From Lentinus brumalis (taxonomy: Eukaryota > Basidiomycota > Agaricomycetes > Polyporales > Polyporaceae), in the NCBI GenBank assembly GCA_001792895.1, contig MARA01000001.1:1550001-1614000 (forward strand): a stretch of 64,000 nucleotides of DNA. The letters run 5' to 3'. Made by a program: the position numbers and the translations under genes. The notes beneath the pieces are model-generated. The model did not search any database. It saw nothing but the letters and a program-made list of their open reading frames with translations, and was not told the DNA's origin. This document shows positions 34,487-46,444 of the stretch, one piece after another (within the stretch, counting starts at the first letter, position 1; each line of letters starts with the position of its first letter).

Positions 34487-35158
34487 TCATTTCTTGTTAT
34501 GGTGCCTGCGTGCCTCCACCGCCTCGGCAGAGCGCGGTTGCTCCTCGGGCAACATCCCATAGCGACCACGCGACTGAACGCATCCGCATCCTTCAGCTGC
34601 ACCCTCTAACAGGTACGCGAATCGGACGTCCCGAAGTGTGATCCCCGGGCAAACTCGCCGTTTGCGGGGCTCTTCTGAATGCGAGGCGGGACGGAGCCCA
34701 GAGTGTGTGTGCACTCTTATCGTGACAGATGATTCATTGACCTCTCGAGTCTCATGGTGCTGTATATATATCGAGGGATCAGTCAAGTCAGACACACAAG
34801 AGGGCGAGGCGGGAGTATGCCTACGTTCTCGCTCTCCTGAACCCACCCGACTCTTTCGAGGAATTTGCCAACTTGCGAGCCAGAGGAGAAGTCGAAGCGT
34901 TTCACGAGTTCCGGAGCAGCTTTCTTCGTAGGTCCATGGCTTGATGGCTGAACAGTCCAAGACCGGCGATAGAGAGGTGTCAAGTACGTGTTGATTTCCT
35001 CCTCCGTCAAGAAGGGACAAGGATAGCGCGGTGCAGGAGGAAGCTCCGGAAAGTAGGGAGGAGGATTCGGAAGCTTTACAGAGGGCTTTGAAGCGCCGTC
35101 AAGATTCCCTGGATGCAGGACACGATCCAGTCAGCATGATTCGTGAACAGCGCCTCAT
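34487..35158 (-). CDS. Pterin-4a-carbinolamine dehydratase (PCD/DCoH)
   Basis: Dehydrates 4a-hydroxytetrahydrobiopterin to recycle the pterin cofactor of aromatic amino acid hydroxylases. Secure exons are 35108-34825 and 34759-34487. A 10-nt first exon (35158-35149, ATG AGG CGC T) joined over a 40-nt intron gives 567 nt (188 aa) in frame, but that start is only a proposal. The family core is visible: LTEEEINTYLTPLYRRSW, KRFDFSSGSQVGKFLERVG, the active-site pair in SENHHETREV, SVTIRVHTHSGL and GITLRDVRFAYLLEG. About 16 basic residues (RPASHSEEPRKRRVCP) are inserted between the TH-x-G turn and the final helix. The protein is longer than the usual 100-aa enzyme at both ends. Confidence 0.78.
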
Positions 35159-35797
35159 AGGGCCTCGAGGGACTGAACGCTCTCCATACCTGCGCTATTA
35201 CTGTTCCCTGTTGTCGTGGTCATGGTACGCACATGTACCGTGCCATGACGAGCCGCGGTAGAGGTGCTCGTGTGGTAGCCATTTACGGATTGCGGCGACC
35301 AACTCGCTGCCGAGGTGACAGTGGAAATTTCAAGTTGCCCTCGTATTCGAGACAGCTGGCCGAGGCTAGGATAAAACGGAGGGCTGGCAAGGCCTAAGGC
35401 TGCATGACATAGCAGTGCAGAAGCTCTTCCATGAGTGCGCAATAACGGCTTCAACATATCCGTAGACGACAGCAAAGCTCAAGGACAAACAGGTGCCAGC
35501 AGCAACCTCGTCATCCACTACGGGCGTCTCAATAGCCATATACGGATAAGTTTTTGAAGGCGCCAATGCAAAAGATGCCTTATTCCTACGGGCGAGAGCT
35601 GTAGTTCAACTGTACAGGCCATGTCACTATACACGGGGAGGCAGAGGTGGTCTAAACGGCTGGGGTCTCCCAGATGTCGACCTGGGGAGAATTGGTCCTG
35701 AAGACTGGCACTAATTATCCCTTCAAGATACGATCTCTGAGTCTTTGTCTTGCAAGCATGTTAGCGATTGGACGGTAGGCAGGCACACGCTACGCAA
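35159..35797. other. Intergenic region, no gene seen
   Basis: Between the dehydratase start and the THG1 stop. It should hold the dehydratase promoter and THG1 terminator. No conserved element was recognised. Confidence 0.35.
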
Positions 35798-36904
35798 TCA
35801 AGAATCGGCGAGTAAATTTTGTCGACAATCCCAGAACTCATCTCCTATGATATCACAATGGTAAAGCTCAACCGTCGTGCGGACTCGAGGCTTCTTCTTC
35901 TGCGCCTTCTTACCGCTTGTAGGTACAGGTTCTCCGGGATCTGACGCGGCAGTTTTGTCCGTCTCGGGACCACTCCTTGTCTCAGTTGTGTCAGATACCT
36001 GACCAGTCGTGATCAATAATCGGGAACCGCATCGATCACTGGGACATACCTCCTCTCGAACCAGGACACTTCCCTTCCGGAACCTTGCAGGAAGCTCGTT
36101 GTAGTTGATGCCGAAGCGGGAGTACAGCATTTCGTGCTTCTGAGAAGACACCGTCCCCTGAGATACTCCAGGTCAGTACCACAGACATGCCGATAGCACC
36201 TGCACGCACTCTCAGTGTGGCGTGTGCCTCCGTTGTGGTCTGGCCACCTTTCAGAACCAACGCCCAGAAAACCGTATTGTACAAATTGTTGATGTGAGCT
36301 GCGACCAGTCGGTATTCAGCGTTGCTTCCTTCAACGTAAGATAGCAGGCTCACTGTCGGCTTGCCGCCAGGATAAGTAGTCGCGAACGACGGTGGCTGTA
36401 GGATAGAGCACTATGCGACCATCGAAGGAGGGACAGTACTTGAGTGGCGTGTCAGACAGGTATTTGCTCCAGTTGAACACGTATGAAGAGGTGAACAGTG
36501 AGGTTATTGTTGTCAAGATCTTCGCCTCGCGGCGGTTGTATAACGAGGCAGATCTGCGAAACAAGAAGCTAGAAAGGTACAGTCAGTCTAGATGTCTAAG
36601 TAGCGTAACCCTAAAGCTCACCTGTATTCATCCGATTCCCCAAAGGCAAGGATGATGTCCTTAAATTCGTTCATGACATCGCGCGCGGCGTGGTCCATGA
36701 GTTGAAGCGCGCGTTCATCGTTGGGCTTTACGAAGTTGTGCTCCTCGGATAACCTGTCGCACAGTTCAAGCATGTATCAACAACTCTTCATGTGACTGAC
36801 CGATGAAAAGCGTGGCCATCGATACGGAGGACCATGAAGGTCTCCGGAAGAAGAGGATCGGGGAGCTCAAAGTTTCGGACATATGCAAACTTGCTTCCCG
36901 CCAT
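35798..36904 (-). CDS. THG1: tRNA-His guanylyltransferase
   Basis: Adds the essential G-1 to the 5' end of tRNA-His by 3'-5' polymerase chemistry. Six exons (36904-36801, 36753-36622, 36568-36354, 36298-36210, 36157-36050, 35998-35798) sum to 849 nt (282 aa), within the family range (yeast 237, human 298). The N-terminal catalytic half reads [20 protein letters not shown], then [20 protein letters not shown]. The second metal-site Asp lies in AFGESDEYS. Next come [33 protein letters not shown], the [20 protein letters not shown] segment and [20 protein letters not shown]. The C-terminus has a lysine-rich stretch ([11 protein letters not shown]) before a final [10 protein letters not shown]. 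The first metal-site region is IDGHAF rather than the common IDGRGF. Intact, with no frame problem. Confidence 0.95.
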
Positions 36905-37252
36905 CTCGCGCCTGCTCCGGAGATGTCAACATAGATGCCTGGGACACATACCAGCACGCACGAGGAGAAAGCTGGCGAATACTCGCGGGGTTGAGCTAGG
37001 ACGCCTCGAGGACGACCTGGACGTGCTAATCAACGCCTGGTAGGAGCCAGGTAGCGGCGTGGCGGAGGCCTGGCTGGTTGCCTTATCTAGCTCGCTGTGA
37101 CTCGGTCGCCAACTCCAAGCCCCGTCACAGCGCATCACCTTCCTGCGCCTCCGAGCCCCTCCGCTCCTGCTTTCTGACCACCACCATCGTCGCTACCACG
37201 CTCGACACCGACACCCCGGCATCGGCACCCGCAAACAACCCCATCGACAGTC
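36905..37252. promoter_or_regulatory. Divergent promoter region between THG1 and the acidic orphan
   Basis: A 348-bp gap between two divergently transcribed start codons, so it must carry both promoters. No TATA box or known factor site stands out. The stretch before the plus-strand gene is CA-rich. Confidence 0.5.
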
Positions 37253-38004
37253 ATGAGCAACACCTCGGACGCCTACCCTGAGTTCTTCCGCCGCCGCACG
37301 CTTGGCCGGGCGCCGTCGCCGCCGACGTGGGCGTGCTACGAGCAGATCCCGTACGAAGATGACTACAGCGACAGTGCGTCAGACAACAACTCCTGTTCGG
37401 AGGACGAAGAGGACTATGATCACGTCGGCTCCGACGGAGACGGTCGTATCTCCTCGAACGACCCTCGATCGTCGCAGATCGACGGCGACATGGAGATCGA
37501 CGAGGGCGACGAGCCCATGTCTGCGGACAAGGTGGCGGAGTTGAAGAAGGACATCAAGGGCAAGCAGCGCGCAGTTGAGCATTATGAGAGTCCCAAGCGA
37601 GAGCACAGAAAGAAGCAGCGCCAGCCGGTGTTCACACTGCGCCCCATCCTGACCATCCAGAAGAGTCAAGGCTTTGTGTGGAACCAGGTGAGCTTATAGA
37701 ATCCTGTGGTCCCTCGTCATGTATGTTGGCTCATGCCGTGCTCCTACGCCAGGACCTCTTCGTCCCGCCATATATCAAAGACCGATGTTCGTATACTTCC
37801 TTTGCTTCTGTTCCTGCTCTGCTCACATGAGATTGGCCTGGTCGTGTGTTGCGTCGATCAGATGTCGCGTCAACGTCCCCCTCGAATTCTCATGGCTTCG
37901 TGTCATCTTCCGTATCTTCGACGAACTCGTCCATGATGGAATACGAGGTCGAGGTGGTAGAGATCCGGGTTAGGGAGGGGGAGTTGAACGACATCATCCC
38001 CTGA
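37253..38004 (+). CDS. Acidic orphan protein (203 aa)
   Basis: Exons 37253-37687, 37753-37786 and 37862-38004 sum to 612 nt (203 aa); both joins restore frame. I do not recognise the family. It starts MSNTSDAYPEFFRRRTLGRA, has a strongly acidic middle (EDDYSDSASDNNSCSEDEED), a Lys-rich segment (KKDIKGKQRAVEHYESPKRE) and an aromatic/hydrophobic patch (TLRPILTIQKSQGFVWNQDL) before a Ser-rich, acidic tail. This layout suits a nuclear or protein-interaction factor, but that is an inference. Splice-site quality and the clean reading frame are the support. Confidence 0.6.
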
Positions 38005-38238
38005 ATGTCGTTGCACTCGTGAGCAATTGTCCAGCTATGTAGCCCTTCGTTCTTCGCTGTACCCCTTTATTGCTAGACACGCTCACTATCCATATACCTT
38101 GCCGCGATGTATAACTACCTGGACTCCCTTCGCCTTCGGCCTCTCCGTTTCCTCATGCTGTGTACATTGTTTCATTATCGTATCCTCATAGAATCAAACG
38201 CTCTATAATTATCGTACAACGAGCAACGAAGACCGAAC

Positions 38239-40988
38239 CTACAGGACGCCGAGAATTGCGTCGTCGACCTCTTTCTGTCGCGCAGCCTCCCTCTCCCTCT
38301 CCCGCTCCTTCTCCTTGACGGCCTCCTGCTCGCGTGTGACGACGTAGGAAGGCGTCACGTATGGCTTGTAGTCGATGTGCTTCTTCACGTAGAAGCACAT
38401 GTACGCCTGCGAGTTCAGACACGCACTGAGCGTCGAGTGCGTCACCCTGTGGGAGGAGAACACGCCGCAGTGACTCAGCGATCTCTCGCGTTCGGTTACG
38501 TCAAAATTAGCACTTACTTGTCGTCGTCGTACCGGTACCACTATAATTGTGTGGAAGGCAGACAGGGAGAACACAGGTCAGTATGCCGGCAGAGGACGTG
38601 CCGGTAGGCAGGAACGGACGGAACGGACCTCATCCTGCGAACGGGCGAAGCAAGTATAGTGCCCGTTGTCTATCCCGCCCTCGTGGCACACTACGGCGAA
38701 GAGGTCATATTCATAGAGCGCTTCGGGCCCGAGGGCTCTGTCCCTGGAAGCGTCATAAGTGAGCAAACTCCGAACCGTGGGTGAATGACAGCGTAGGGCG
38801 GCCGCTCGCCGGCGAGAGATGGGCAGGTATCCAAAGAAAGAAGTGGGGAAGAAGTCAGGAACGGAGCGGGCATGGGGAACGGTTGTGTACCGAGCAGGAT
38901 CGCGCACAGTGATGAGAGGCGAACACTGGGAGGTGAGAGAGGGGCTATAACGAGAGAGCACGTACGGAACAAGGCTCATGGCCGCGCTTCCGCCTTCCTT
39001 CAGCTGCTCCTGCTTGTGCATGACCAGGGTCGTGTACGAAGCCATATTGAGCGATGCCGGGAAGCGGACGGGGGCCTCGATCTTCCGTGCCGCGGACTTG
39101 TCTGCCGAGTTGTGCTCGAAGCGCTGTTCAGTGGGAAGACATGCGGTCCGAGGAGACGAAAGTAGGTGCAGGGACAGAAATTGCCATGGGATGCCCGCGG
39201 AAATAGACGAGTGGTGGGTAACGGGCGACGAGGTGTTCCGCGAGATCGGCGGCAAGCAACGAAGGCAGGAAGCAGAGGAGAGCCGAACGCAGGCGTGGGT
39301 CAGCGGCGCGAGGTCAATCCCGCGACGGGTGAGATGCTCCCACCTTGAACTGGAAGCTGAGAACAGGAGGTAGCTTCCGGATGCTCAGACGCTTGCTGGC
39401 CTGTGTGTGACCGCGACCAATGTTAGCGACGGTGGTGGGATGTAAGCCTTCGATGGCAAAGGCGGCTAGACTAGGTGGACTACGTACATGAGAGGCTTTG
39501 CCACACTTCTCGCAGCTGTACTCGTTTGGGCCGAGCTTCTCCGGATGAGTGAACCTGACGTCAAATCGCGGCACAATTAGCACAGGCACAACACATATGC
39601 ATAGGGGAATGGGCTTGCCTCCGAAGACAGGACGCGAGCGTGAGACTCTGCTCGTTTCCAGTCTCTCCCTTGAGCTCGAGACTGATGTCTAGCATCGGAT
39701 CGGTCTTGTCAGCGACCTTGCCGCATCGCTCGCATTTGACGTCGCTCTGAAGCAGGCCCGCGAAGGTAGAGTGAATGATGCAGATGCACTGCAGCGATGT
39801 CGACCCCCGCGACGTGGAATGTATCTGATTGAGGGCGGTGATGAAGAATTCATGGGCATCCTGTTGTGCATACCCGGAAAGCTCGGAAGAGACTCGCCAC
39901 GTCTTCGCCAACAGGTCTATGGGACCATAGGCCGCCGTGTTCTCTGAATGGACCTGCCAAAGGGGAAGTCAGTCTCAAGCTCCGGACTCAAAATAACCCA
40001 TGTGGTAGGGCGGCACCTCCGAGTAGAGCTTGTCCATCTCACAAGATGTGCAATCCTTGATTTTACACATTTTGCTATTGTGCTTATCACTGAGATAGTA
40101 GTTGCGAAGCAGCGGATTCGCGATGAAGGACTGCAGGATGACGTTCATGAAGCACGTCTGGCCAAGGTTCAGAAGTCCGCGACGGCCTGCGGCGTGCGTG
40201 AGAGACGGTGTTCGCACGTATATTCGACTACTGAGCTGACCTTGACATGGGAAGGGCACGCTGCGTTGCAGCGCAGCGACTTCCTGCGAATTAGGCACCC
40301 AAGGCGTAAAGGGCTCTCGGCCCCGTTTAGCCACTACGCAGAGGGGTTAGCGGCATGTGGACGAACGTGGCAGGCCCACACATACCGTGGAAATTGGTAA
40401 CTCGCTCTTCAGCCGCGAGGACTACCAAGGAATGGACGCGACTCAAAGTGCTGTCGTAGATAAAATCGTCGCATTCGACGCAGAACACGCTCCCTGTTTT
40501 GACGTCGGTGCCTGCGAGTAGAATAGCTCAGTGTCTATTCTCTTCGAGTAGTGGGAACAAGGCCGTCATTCAGGGCGGCCCTATGAACTGGGAGCGGCGC
40601 CAGGTGCGACCCGAATAAACGGTAGTAGGATGACGCACAGAAGTCATGGCCAGTATCCTGCAGGTGAAGCTTGACGTGCTTGTCGTGCCAGCATCCAGCA
40701 AATGGGCAGTGAAGACAGGCGTACGGTCTGGAGAGCGCAATCCCGCAGACACCGCATTCTGGAGGAGCGATCTGAAGCAACGGTATTGCGTCAGCCGGCG
40801 ATAGCACGCAACCAAAATTGCGAGGAAAATGGCCTCACCTTGCGACGCTTAGCGGGGTATACCACTTCTTGAGAGCGATGTGCATTCCAGCGAACCGCCG
40901 TCTTATATCGATTGAGGAGGGCCGTACTTTCGGTCGGGTCGGCCAGCACCGCAGCGAGGTGTGGGCATTTACCGTTCTCTGAATCCAT
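38239..40988 (-). CDS. UBP8: Ubiquitin C-terminal hydrolase, Ubp8/USP22-type
   Basis: Deubiquitinase of the SAGA co-activator that removes ubiquitin from histone H2B. Twelve exons (40988-40839, 40771-40639, 40511-40386, 40333-40241, 40186-40017, 39953-39619, 39554-39488, 39400-39344, 39123-38966, 38737-38629, 38540-38518, 38446-38239) sum to 1,629 nt (542 aa). The N-terminal ZnF-UBP has CGVCG, CLHCPFAGCWHDKHVKLHLQ and HDFCTDVKTGSVFCVECDDF. The USP domain has the catalytic Cys in GLLNLGQTCFMNVILQS, structural zinc cysteines in CERCG and CEKCG, and the catalytic His in EGGIDNGHYTCFARSQDE. YDDDKVTHSTLSACLNSQAY and a charged Glu/Arg coiled tail close the protein. Intron 39555-39618 has a GC donor (AG then GCAAGC). 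Confidence 0.94.
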
Positions 40989-41352
40989 GTCCGACGACAC
41001 GCCACCGAGAGAATGGAAAGCACCGAGATTACCAGCAGCTCAAGTCCTGTTGGAATATTTTAGGCCCTTATGATCTTCTCGCCGACACCAGGATGAAGGA
41101 AAGGACAGACGCAACGAGGCGCGTGTCCGAACCACTCACCGTCGCGGAGGCAAACGACAAGTCCCATTTAGGGATGCTGCACGTGGATGCCGTGAAGGGT
41201 CGCCCGTAGGCGCTGGTGTGCCAGCCCTCCGCACGGCGCACGAGGAGGAGCATCACCGCGTCCGAAGACTTACGTCTTTTATCCTCACACCGCACTCGCT
41301 TCGCTTCAATATACCTTACGCTCCATAACGACCTCTCATTTCTTTCTTAGAC
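40989..41352. promoter_or_regulatory. Divergent promoter region between UBP8 and the HIT gene
   Basis: A 364-bp gap between divergent genes. It should contain both promoters; nothing else was recognised. Confidence 0.4.
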
Positions 41353-42200
41353 ATGCTACTGGACTCTGCTCAGAACTCGGACATACAAGGACTCTCGTGT
41401 CATGGTTCTCAGCGAATACACGCTACTCTCTTCTCTGTGTTGAAGATGCTGTTCCGCTCGCGCTCGCGACGAAACAAGCTCTCATCGAAGACATTGGATG
41501 ACGATGTGGAGGGACAGGTTCTACTCCCTGGATGTGCGTTACCACCTGCTCCTTGTATCTTCTGCGGTGCGTCGAAGGAGAATGGGTTCAATGTCGTTTG
41601 GGAGGTACGTGCTGTTTGCGTGGTCGTACACCTGATTCTCAGTCACCACTAGAATGATAGATATACAGTATTCACTGACATTAACCCGTCGGCTCAACAT
41701 CACCTCCAAGTCATCCCGAAGAGGCACATAGGTGAGTTGTGTCTATCTTCACTACCTACCCGTGACTGAGGTTAGCTTCAAGAAAGTGTAAAGTCACTAC
41801 GCCAAGCAGATGCAGCGATGGGTGAGTTCTACGGCGTAAGGTCACGCCGCACGCTAATGATTTGCTCAGTTAGGGAAATGATAGAGATTGGCCACCGAGT
41901 GCTGGACGACATGGACGTCCCTCCGAATCTCAGACTGTTAGTGAACCTCAATTCTCACTCGCATCCACTAAATTGCGAGTCCGCTGCAGCCTAGGATTCC
42001 ACATACCCCCATATATCTCTGTACCTCACCTCCACATGCATGTTCAGGCACTCCCCTATCGGTCCTTTCTCCGACGACTGAAGTATCCCATTGTCTACGG
42101 TCGGAAAGGTCAAGAAAAGGGATTCAGCTGGTTCGCCGACGCCGAACAGGCCGCACGGATTCTGGAGAAAGACGTCCGGGTCGGCATCATGCCATGCTGA
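41353..42200 (+). CDS. HIT-family (histidine triad) nucleotide hydrolase
   Basis: Nucleotide hydrolase or transferase of the HIT superfamily, most like HINT3-type fungal proteins. Exons 41353-41604, 41653-41731, 41783-41821, 41870-41936 and 41990-42200 sum to 648 nt (215 aa). A start at 41445 (MLFRSRSRRNK) is equally possible. Features are the CIFCG cysteine pair, VVWENDRYTVFTDINPSAQH, HHLQVIPKRHIESVKSL and the catalytic triad HLHMHVQ, preceded by ISVP and followed by ALPYRSFLRRLKYPIVYG. Substrate not predictable beyond nucleoside phosphoramidate or dinucleotide types. No frame problem. Confidence 0.88.
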
Positions 42201-43956
42201 AGCCTACGTTTATTCCCTGCTCCTGCTTGGCTTGAGCACTTATTATGCTACATTAATACATGACCTATTTGCGACACTCCTGCAGCATCGTCTGATCGGT
42301 CCAAACCACAACTACCGGCCCAGGAACCAAGACCGTGGATCCTCTTCTCATGTCTGTGCAACTTGCACCATGCAGGGCGGTGAGTCGGAACGTGCCGTGC
42401 GCTCTTTCTGACAACCACTCACTATGATCAGGTCGACGTTTCATGGATCGGCGGCTGTTCTCGCTGTCTGTAAGTCGCTGTACTCTTGCATACTTTTTCG
42501 GCTGAAAGAACACGAGGTGGTGTCAGTATGTGCGGCGTCGTGTTGCCGTTGGAGCTGACTTCGAATACGTTACCGTGCACGACCAAAGCATGGTGGCTAT
42601 ACAGTGCTAAATATACTGGGCATATACCGTGGGTGGGTGTACTCCGCTGAGCCTCTGCACCTGTGTCCTCCGTCGATGGGAAAGCAGTAACATGGGAAGT
42701 CGTCGCAAGGCACCAATCATACGGAAGGTTGTCCTCGCACAGAGCTGCGCAAAGGAGGACCAGCAATCATACGCACGACAGGATGTTATAGACAAAATTA
42801 CTGCGAAAGAAACCAATACCAATTACAGCCATACTCGCAAGGTAGCTGCGTCTTTGCCTGTTTCAGCTCCGTGCAATTGCGGTAAGTTGATACATTGGCA
42901 TCTCAATTGAAGTGCTGATGCAGCGTTCAGGGTATCCCTTCGTACAGTTACATACTCCCGCAAACTCGACTTTTGCCGAACCGGGTGCGAGGGATGTGAA
43001 TGTCCTCTGTTCCGGCCTCCGTGCAATTCTCGGTGCCGTCGTGTTCTTCAAGCTGTCGTCACGCGAGGGTCAGCATATGCATGTCACACCGAGCGTCTGG
43101 AACAAGGCTCTTCGGGCCCCAGATGCATCGTTTCGGCGTGGTTCGTGCGCTTTAGATGACAGGGGAGCCGCGCACACTCGCTCCAGTAGGATGTCCGAGT
43201 ACGTGTCTTGTCTTGTGATGATATTGATGTGCCGCCGACCATCTCTACAGGCCCGTTTGGGCGAATCCGACATGCCGCCCGGGACCAGGGAGATGCATTA
43301 CCACAATTCGAGATATGTTCTCATGCAGCAAATCTCGTGAGCCGCAATCTGAGTGTCTCGAGCGTACTTATCTCAAGAATAATATGCACAGGCATCTGCA
43401 ACTCCCGAGAAATTCATTCGGCGATTGCTCCCGTCGCAACAAGCTCGCGAACCGAGGAGTCTGAGAGAAGGTCGGTATAGCAGACGCTGAAGGTCCTCGC
43501 GCCCCGAAAGCTGGTTCGTCATCCGTGGACCGCGTCCACGCAATCGTGCGGGCTTCAGTCAGCTGCCAGCTTCGCGAAGCTGGGCCCGCCCTCGATGGCC
43601 TGCCCTATCACAACAAGGGGATTACGTCCCGGCTGCGATCTCTAGATCGTAACCCGATCTTTCCTGGACGGGCTCGCGAAGCATCATCCCAAAACACGCC
43701 ACTCGACGCAGACAGGTCCATGTATAACGCGCAAACCCTGCCTCCCTGCGCATTGCCGTGCATCCGGTGATGCAATGCAGGTACAGGAGCCGATAGCTTC
43801 ATGCGGCTGGGCGTGTAATCTGCCCCCAACATCCGCTGAATATGGAGGGCGGCGCAAGCGACTCTCGGCACGAGTGGGTCCGACGTAGCAAGTATAAAAC
43901 CCTTCGCTCGAAGACGGGACCTCGTTCGACAGGTCTCACGTGTACCTGTGTTCACC
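42201..43956. other. 1.75 kb without a recognisable gene
   Basis: Short open frames on both strands lack domains and splice support. The right third should be the promoter of the bicupin gene; no TATA box near 43925 is convincing. Confidence 0.35.
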
Positions 43957-46444
43957 ATGACTCCCCACCTTCTCCCCTCATTGCCTCACTATTCCTCTCC
44001 GGGTTTGCGGTCGCAGCCCCCGCCGCTAGTGCATCCGCCGGAGCAAGTGCTGCTGCCTCTGCTGCGAGCGCGTCCGCGGCGCAGAGTGTGGCTGTCTCCG
44101 CCTCGAGCGCATCTGCTGCTGCGAGCCCAGCCTCTTCTGCTGTTAGCGTGTCCGTGGCGGTCAGCACGGATGCCGCCAGTGCGGCTGCGAGAGCACGCCC
44201 TTCTTCCTCCGGCAGTGCCCCCGCCCTTCCGCAGGAGACAGTCCCTCTCGCCAGCGACGACCCCAACGGCATTCTGTGGCTGCCTGACTCTGACATCATC
44301 CCGACTGGTCAGCGCGGGCAGCTAGGTGGCACCGTCATTGGGCCACAGAATGTACCTATCGACCTACAGAACGCCGACCTCTTGGCACCTCCCACCACTG
44401 ACCACGGTGAATTGTACGTACCAGCTTATCTTTTCTTGCCGCATCGATGCTGACTCGTGTATGAAGCATGAATGCGAAGTGGCCTTTCAGCCTGAGCCAC
44501 AACCGTCTGCAGACTGGTGGATGGGCCCGCGAACAGAATGGTACTTGCATCTCTCATTTCCTCCAAGTCGCTCGGCGCTGATGACAGGCCAGTGAATGCA
44601 ATGCCAATCGCCAACTGTGAGTCGTCCCTTACTATACAAACGCGGATATTGGACTGAACGCTCTGCAGCGATCGCCGGCGTGAACATGCGTCTCGAGCCT
44701 GGCGCCATTCGGTAAGTAGCAGTTCATCACTACCCGGTCTTCTCTTCGGCGGGTCTCTCGGAGCATTGCTCACAATAGCAAACAGGGAACTCCACTGGCA
44801 CAAGACATCTGAGGTATCCTACAAAACCTTATATTGGTTGCATAACTCAGGTGTACTGACCTACGGTCGTAAAGTGGACTTTCATCGTGAAGGTAGGAGA
44901 TTGCTCATGTACCGTCATTAGTCGAGGACACTGGCACTGACGCTCGCATAGGGTCAGGTCCAGATCACTGCAGTTAACGCCGATGGACAGAACTTCATCG
45001 GAGTTGTGGTAAGTGCGACTGTCCGCGGGCTTCGAGCGCGATTGGATTCTTATCGCCTGCCTACCTATAGAACCCTGGCGACCTATGGTTCTTCCCTGCC
45101 GGTATGCCTCACAGTCTACAAGCCACCGATGCCAGCCCCGACGGAGCAGAGTTCATCCTCGTGAGCTCGCTATAGCCGCATATGTCGTTTGCCAAGGCTA
45201 ATTGTGTGTCCGTGTAGGTGTTCCCTGACGGCGCATTCAGTGAAGACTCAACATTCTTGGTAAGTCCCTCATAGGAAGCCGATGTTTGTAATTGTATTCT
45301 TCAAATCCTGATGCCAGATCTCTCGCAGCTCACCGATTGGCTCGCCCACGTTCCCAAAGAAGTCATAGCGAAGAATTTCCAGGCCAGCATCGCAGCGTTC
45401 GATCACCTTGTTGACGAACAGCTATACATATTCCCCAGCAGTGCGTGTCCAAGAAGTCCTCCTCGCTGAACACTCGCGGAGTTGGTACTGATTGCGTGCC
45501 TGCTAGCCCCTCCGCCGCATAACGAGCAGCCTCCGACGAGCCCTCAGGGAAAGATTCCCGACCCGTGGACGTTCGCCTGGTCGCAAGTCAAGCCTACCCA
45601 GTTCTCAGGGGGCACATTCAAGGCAGTAGACTCGACCACGTTCAAGGCATCAACAGAGATCTCCGCGGCAGAGGTGACTGTTGAGCCCGGTGCAATGAGG
45701 TTCGTCGAGAGTTATATGCCTCACTATCTAACGCCGCTCTAACGCCGCATGCCAGGGAACTCCATGTAAGTATGTACACAAGCACGTGGACTTCTCACTC
45801 ACGCTTCGCAGTGGCATCCCACTCAAGACGAATGGAGCTACTTCATGTGGGTACCATCTATAGTGCCTAGATGTATCTCGTTGACGAGGACGTTTCCGTG
45901 ATACAGTAGCGGCCAAGGCCGCGTCACGATCCACGCGGGAACCAGCGCCGCGCGAACGTTCGATTACGAGGTACGGTCCTTTATGCTAGTACTTATCGCC
46001 CACGTGAAGAAACTGAAGGCCGCCTTTCCGGTAGGCCGGAGATGTTGGATTCGTGCCGGCGTCATTGGGTGAGTGAATGTTCACGCGAGGGTTTGCAACG
46101 AAGTGCCGACTGTTCGTAGGTCACTATGTGGAGAATACGGGTAACACGACATTGCACTACCTGGAAATATTCAACTCGGGTACGAAGGAACTACACCATA
46201 AGCACAGACTTCAATCACTGACGAGCATGCTTTGTAGACCGCGTGCAGGATGTCAGTTTGAGCCAGGTGAGCTCAAGACGATACCCCTGTGCTATCCAGG
46301 AGCTCGCTGATATCGCGTCTTCCATAGTGGTTGGCTCTGACGCCGCCAGAGCTGGTGCAGAAGCATCTGGACCTTCCTCAAGATGTTCTCGACAAGTTGA
46401 CCAATAACTTCAAGACTAAAGCAGTCGTGGTTGGGCCTCAATAA
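43957..46444 (+). CDS. Secreted bicupin, oxalate decarboxylase family
   Basis: Mn-dependent bicupin converting oxalate to formate and CO2; white-rot fungi secrete it to control oxalate. Eighteen exons from 43957-44413 to 46328-46444, with one base restored in the CCCC run at 43974-43977, sum to 1,488 nt (495 aa). With that base the start reads as a signal peptide (MTPHLLPLIASLFLSGFAVA). An unusual Ala/Ser-rich stretch of about 60 residues follows. Cupin 1 has ELHWHKTSEWTFIVKGQVQ and cupin 2 ELHWHPTQDEWSYFISGQG, both with metal-binding HxH and Glu; the paired His are in GMPHSL and LGHYVENTG. The lid segment is SEDSTF, matching the SENST lid of B. subtilis OxdC, which favours decarboxylase over oxidase. 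Exon 45756-45765 is 10 nt. Confidence 0.87.
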
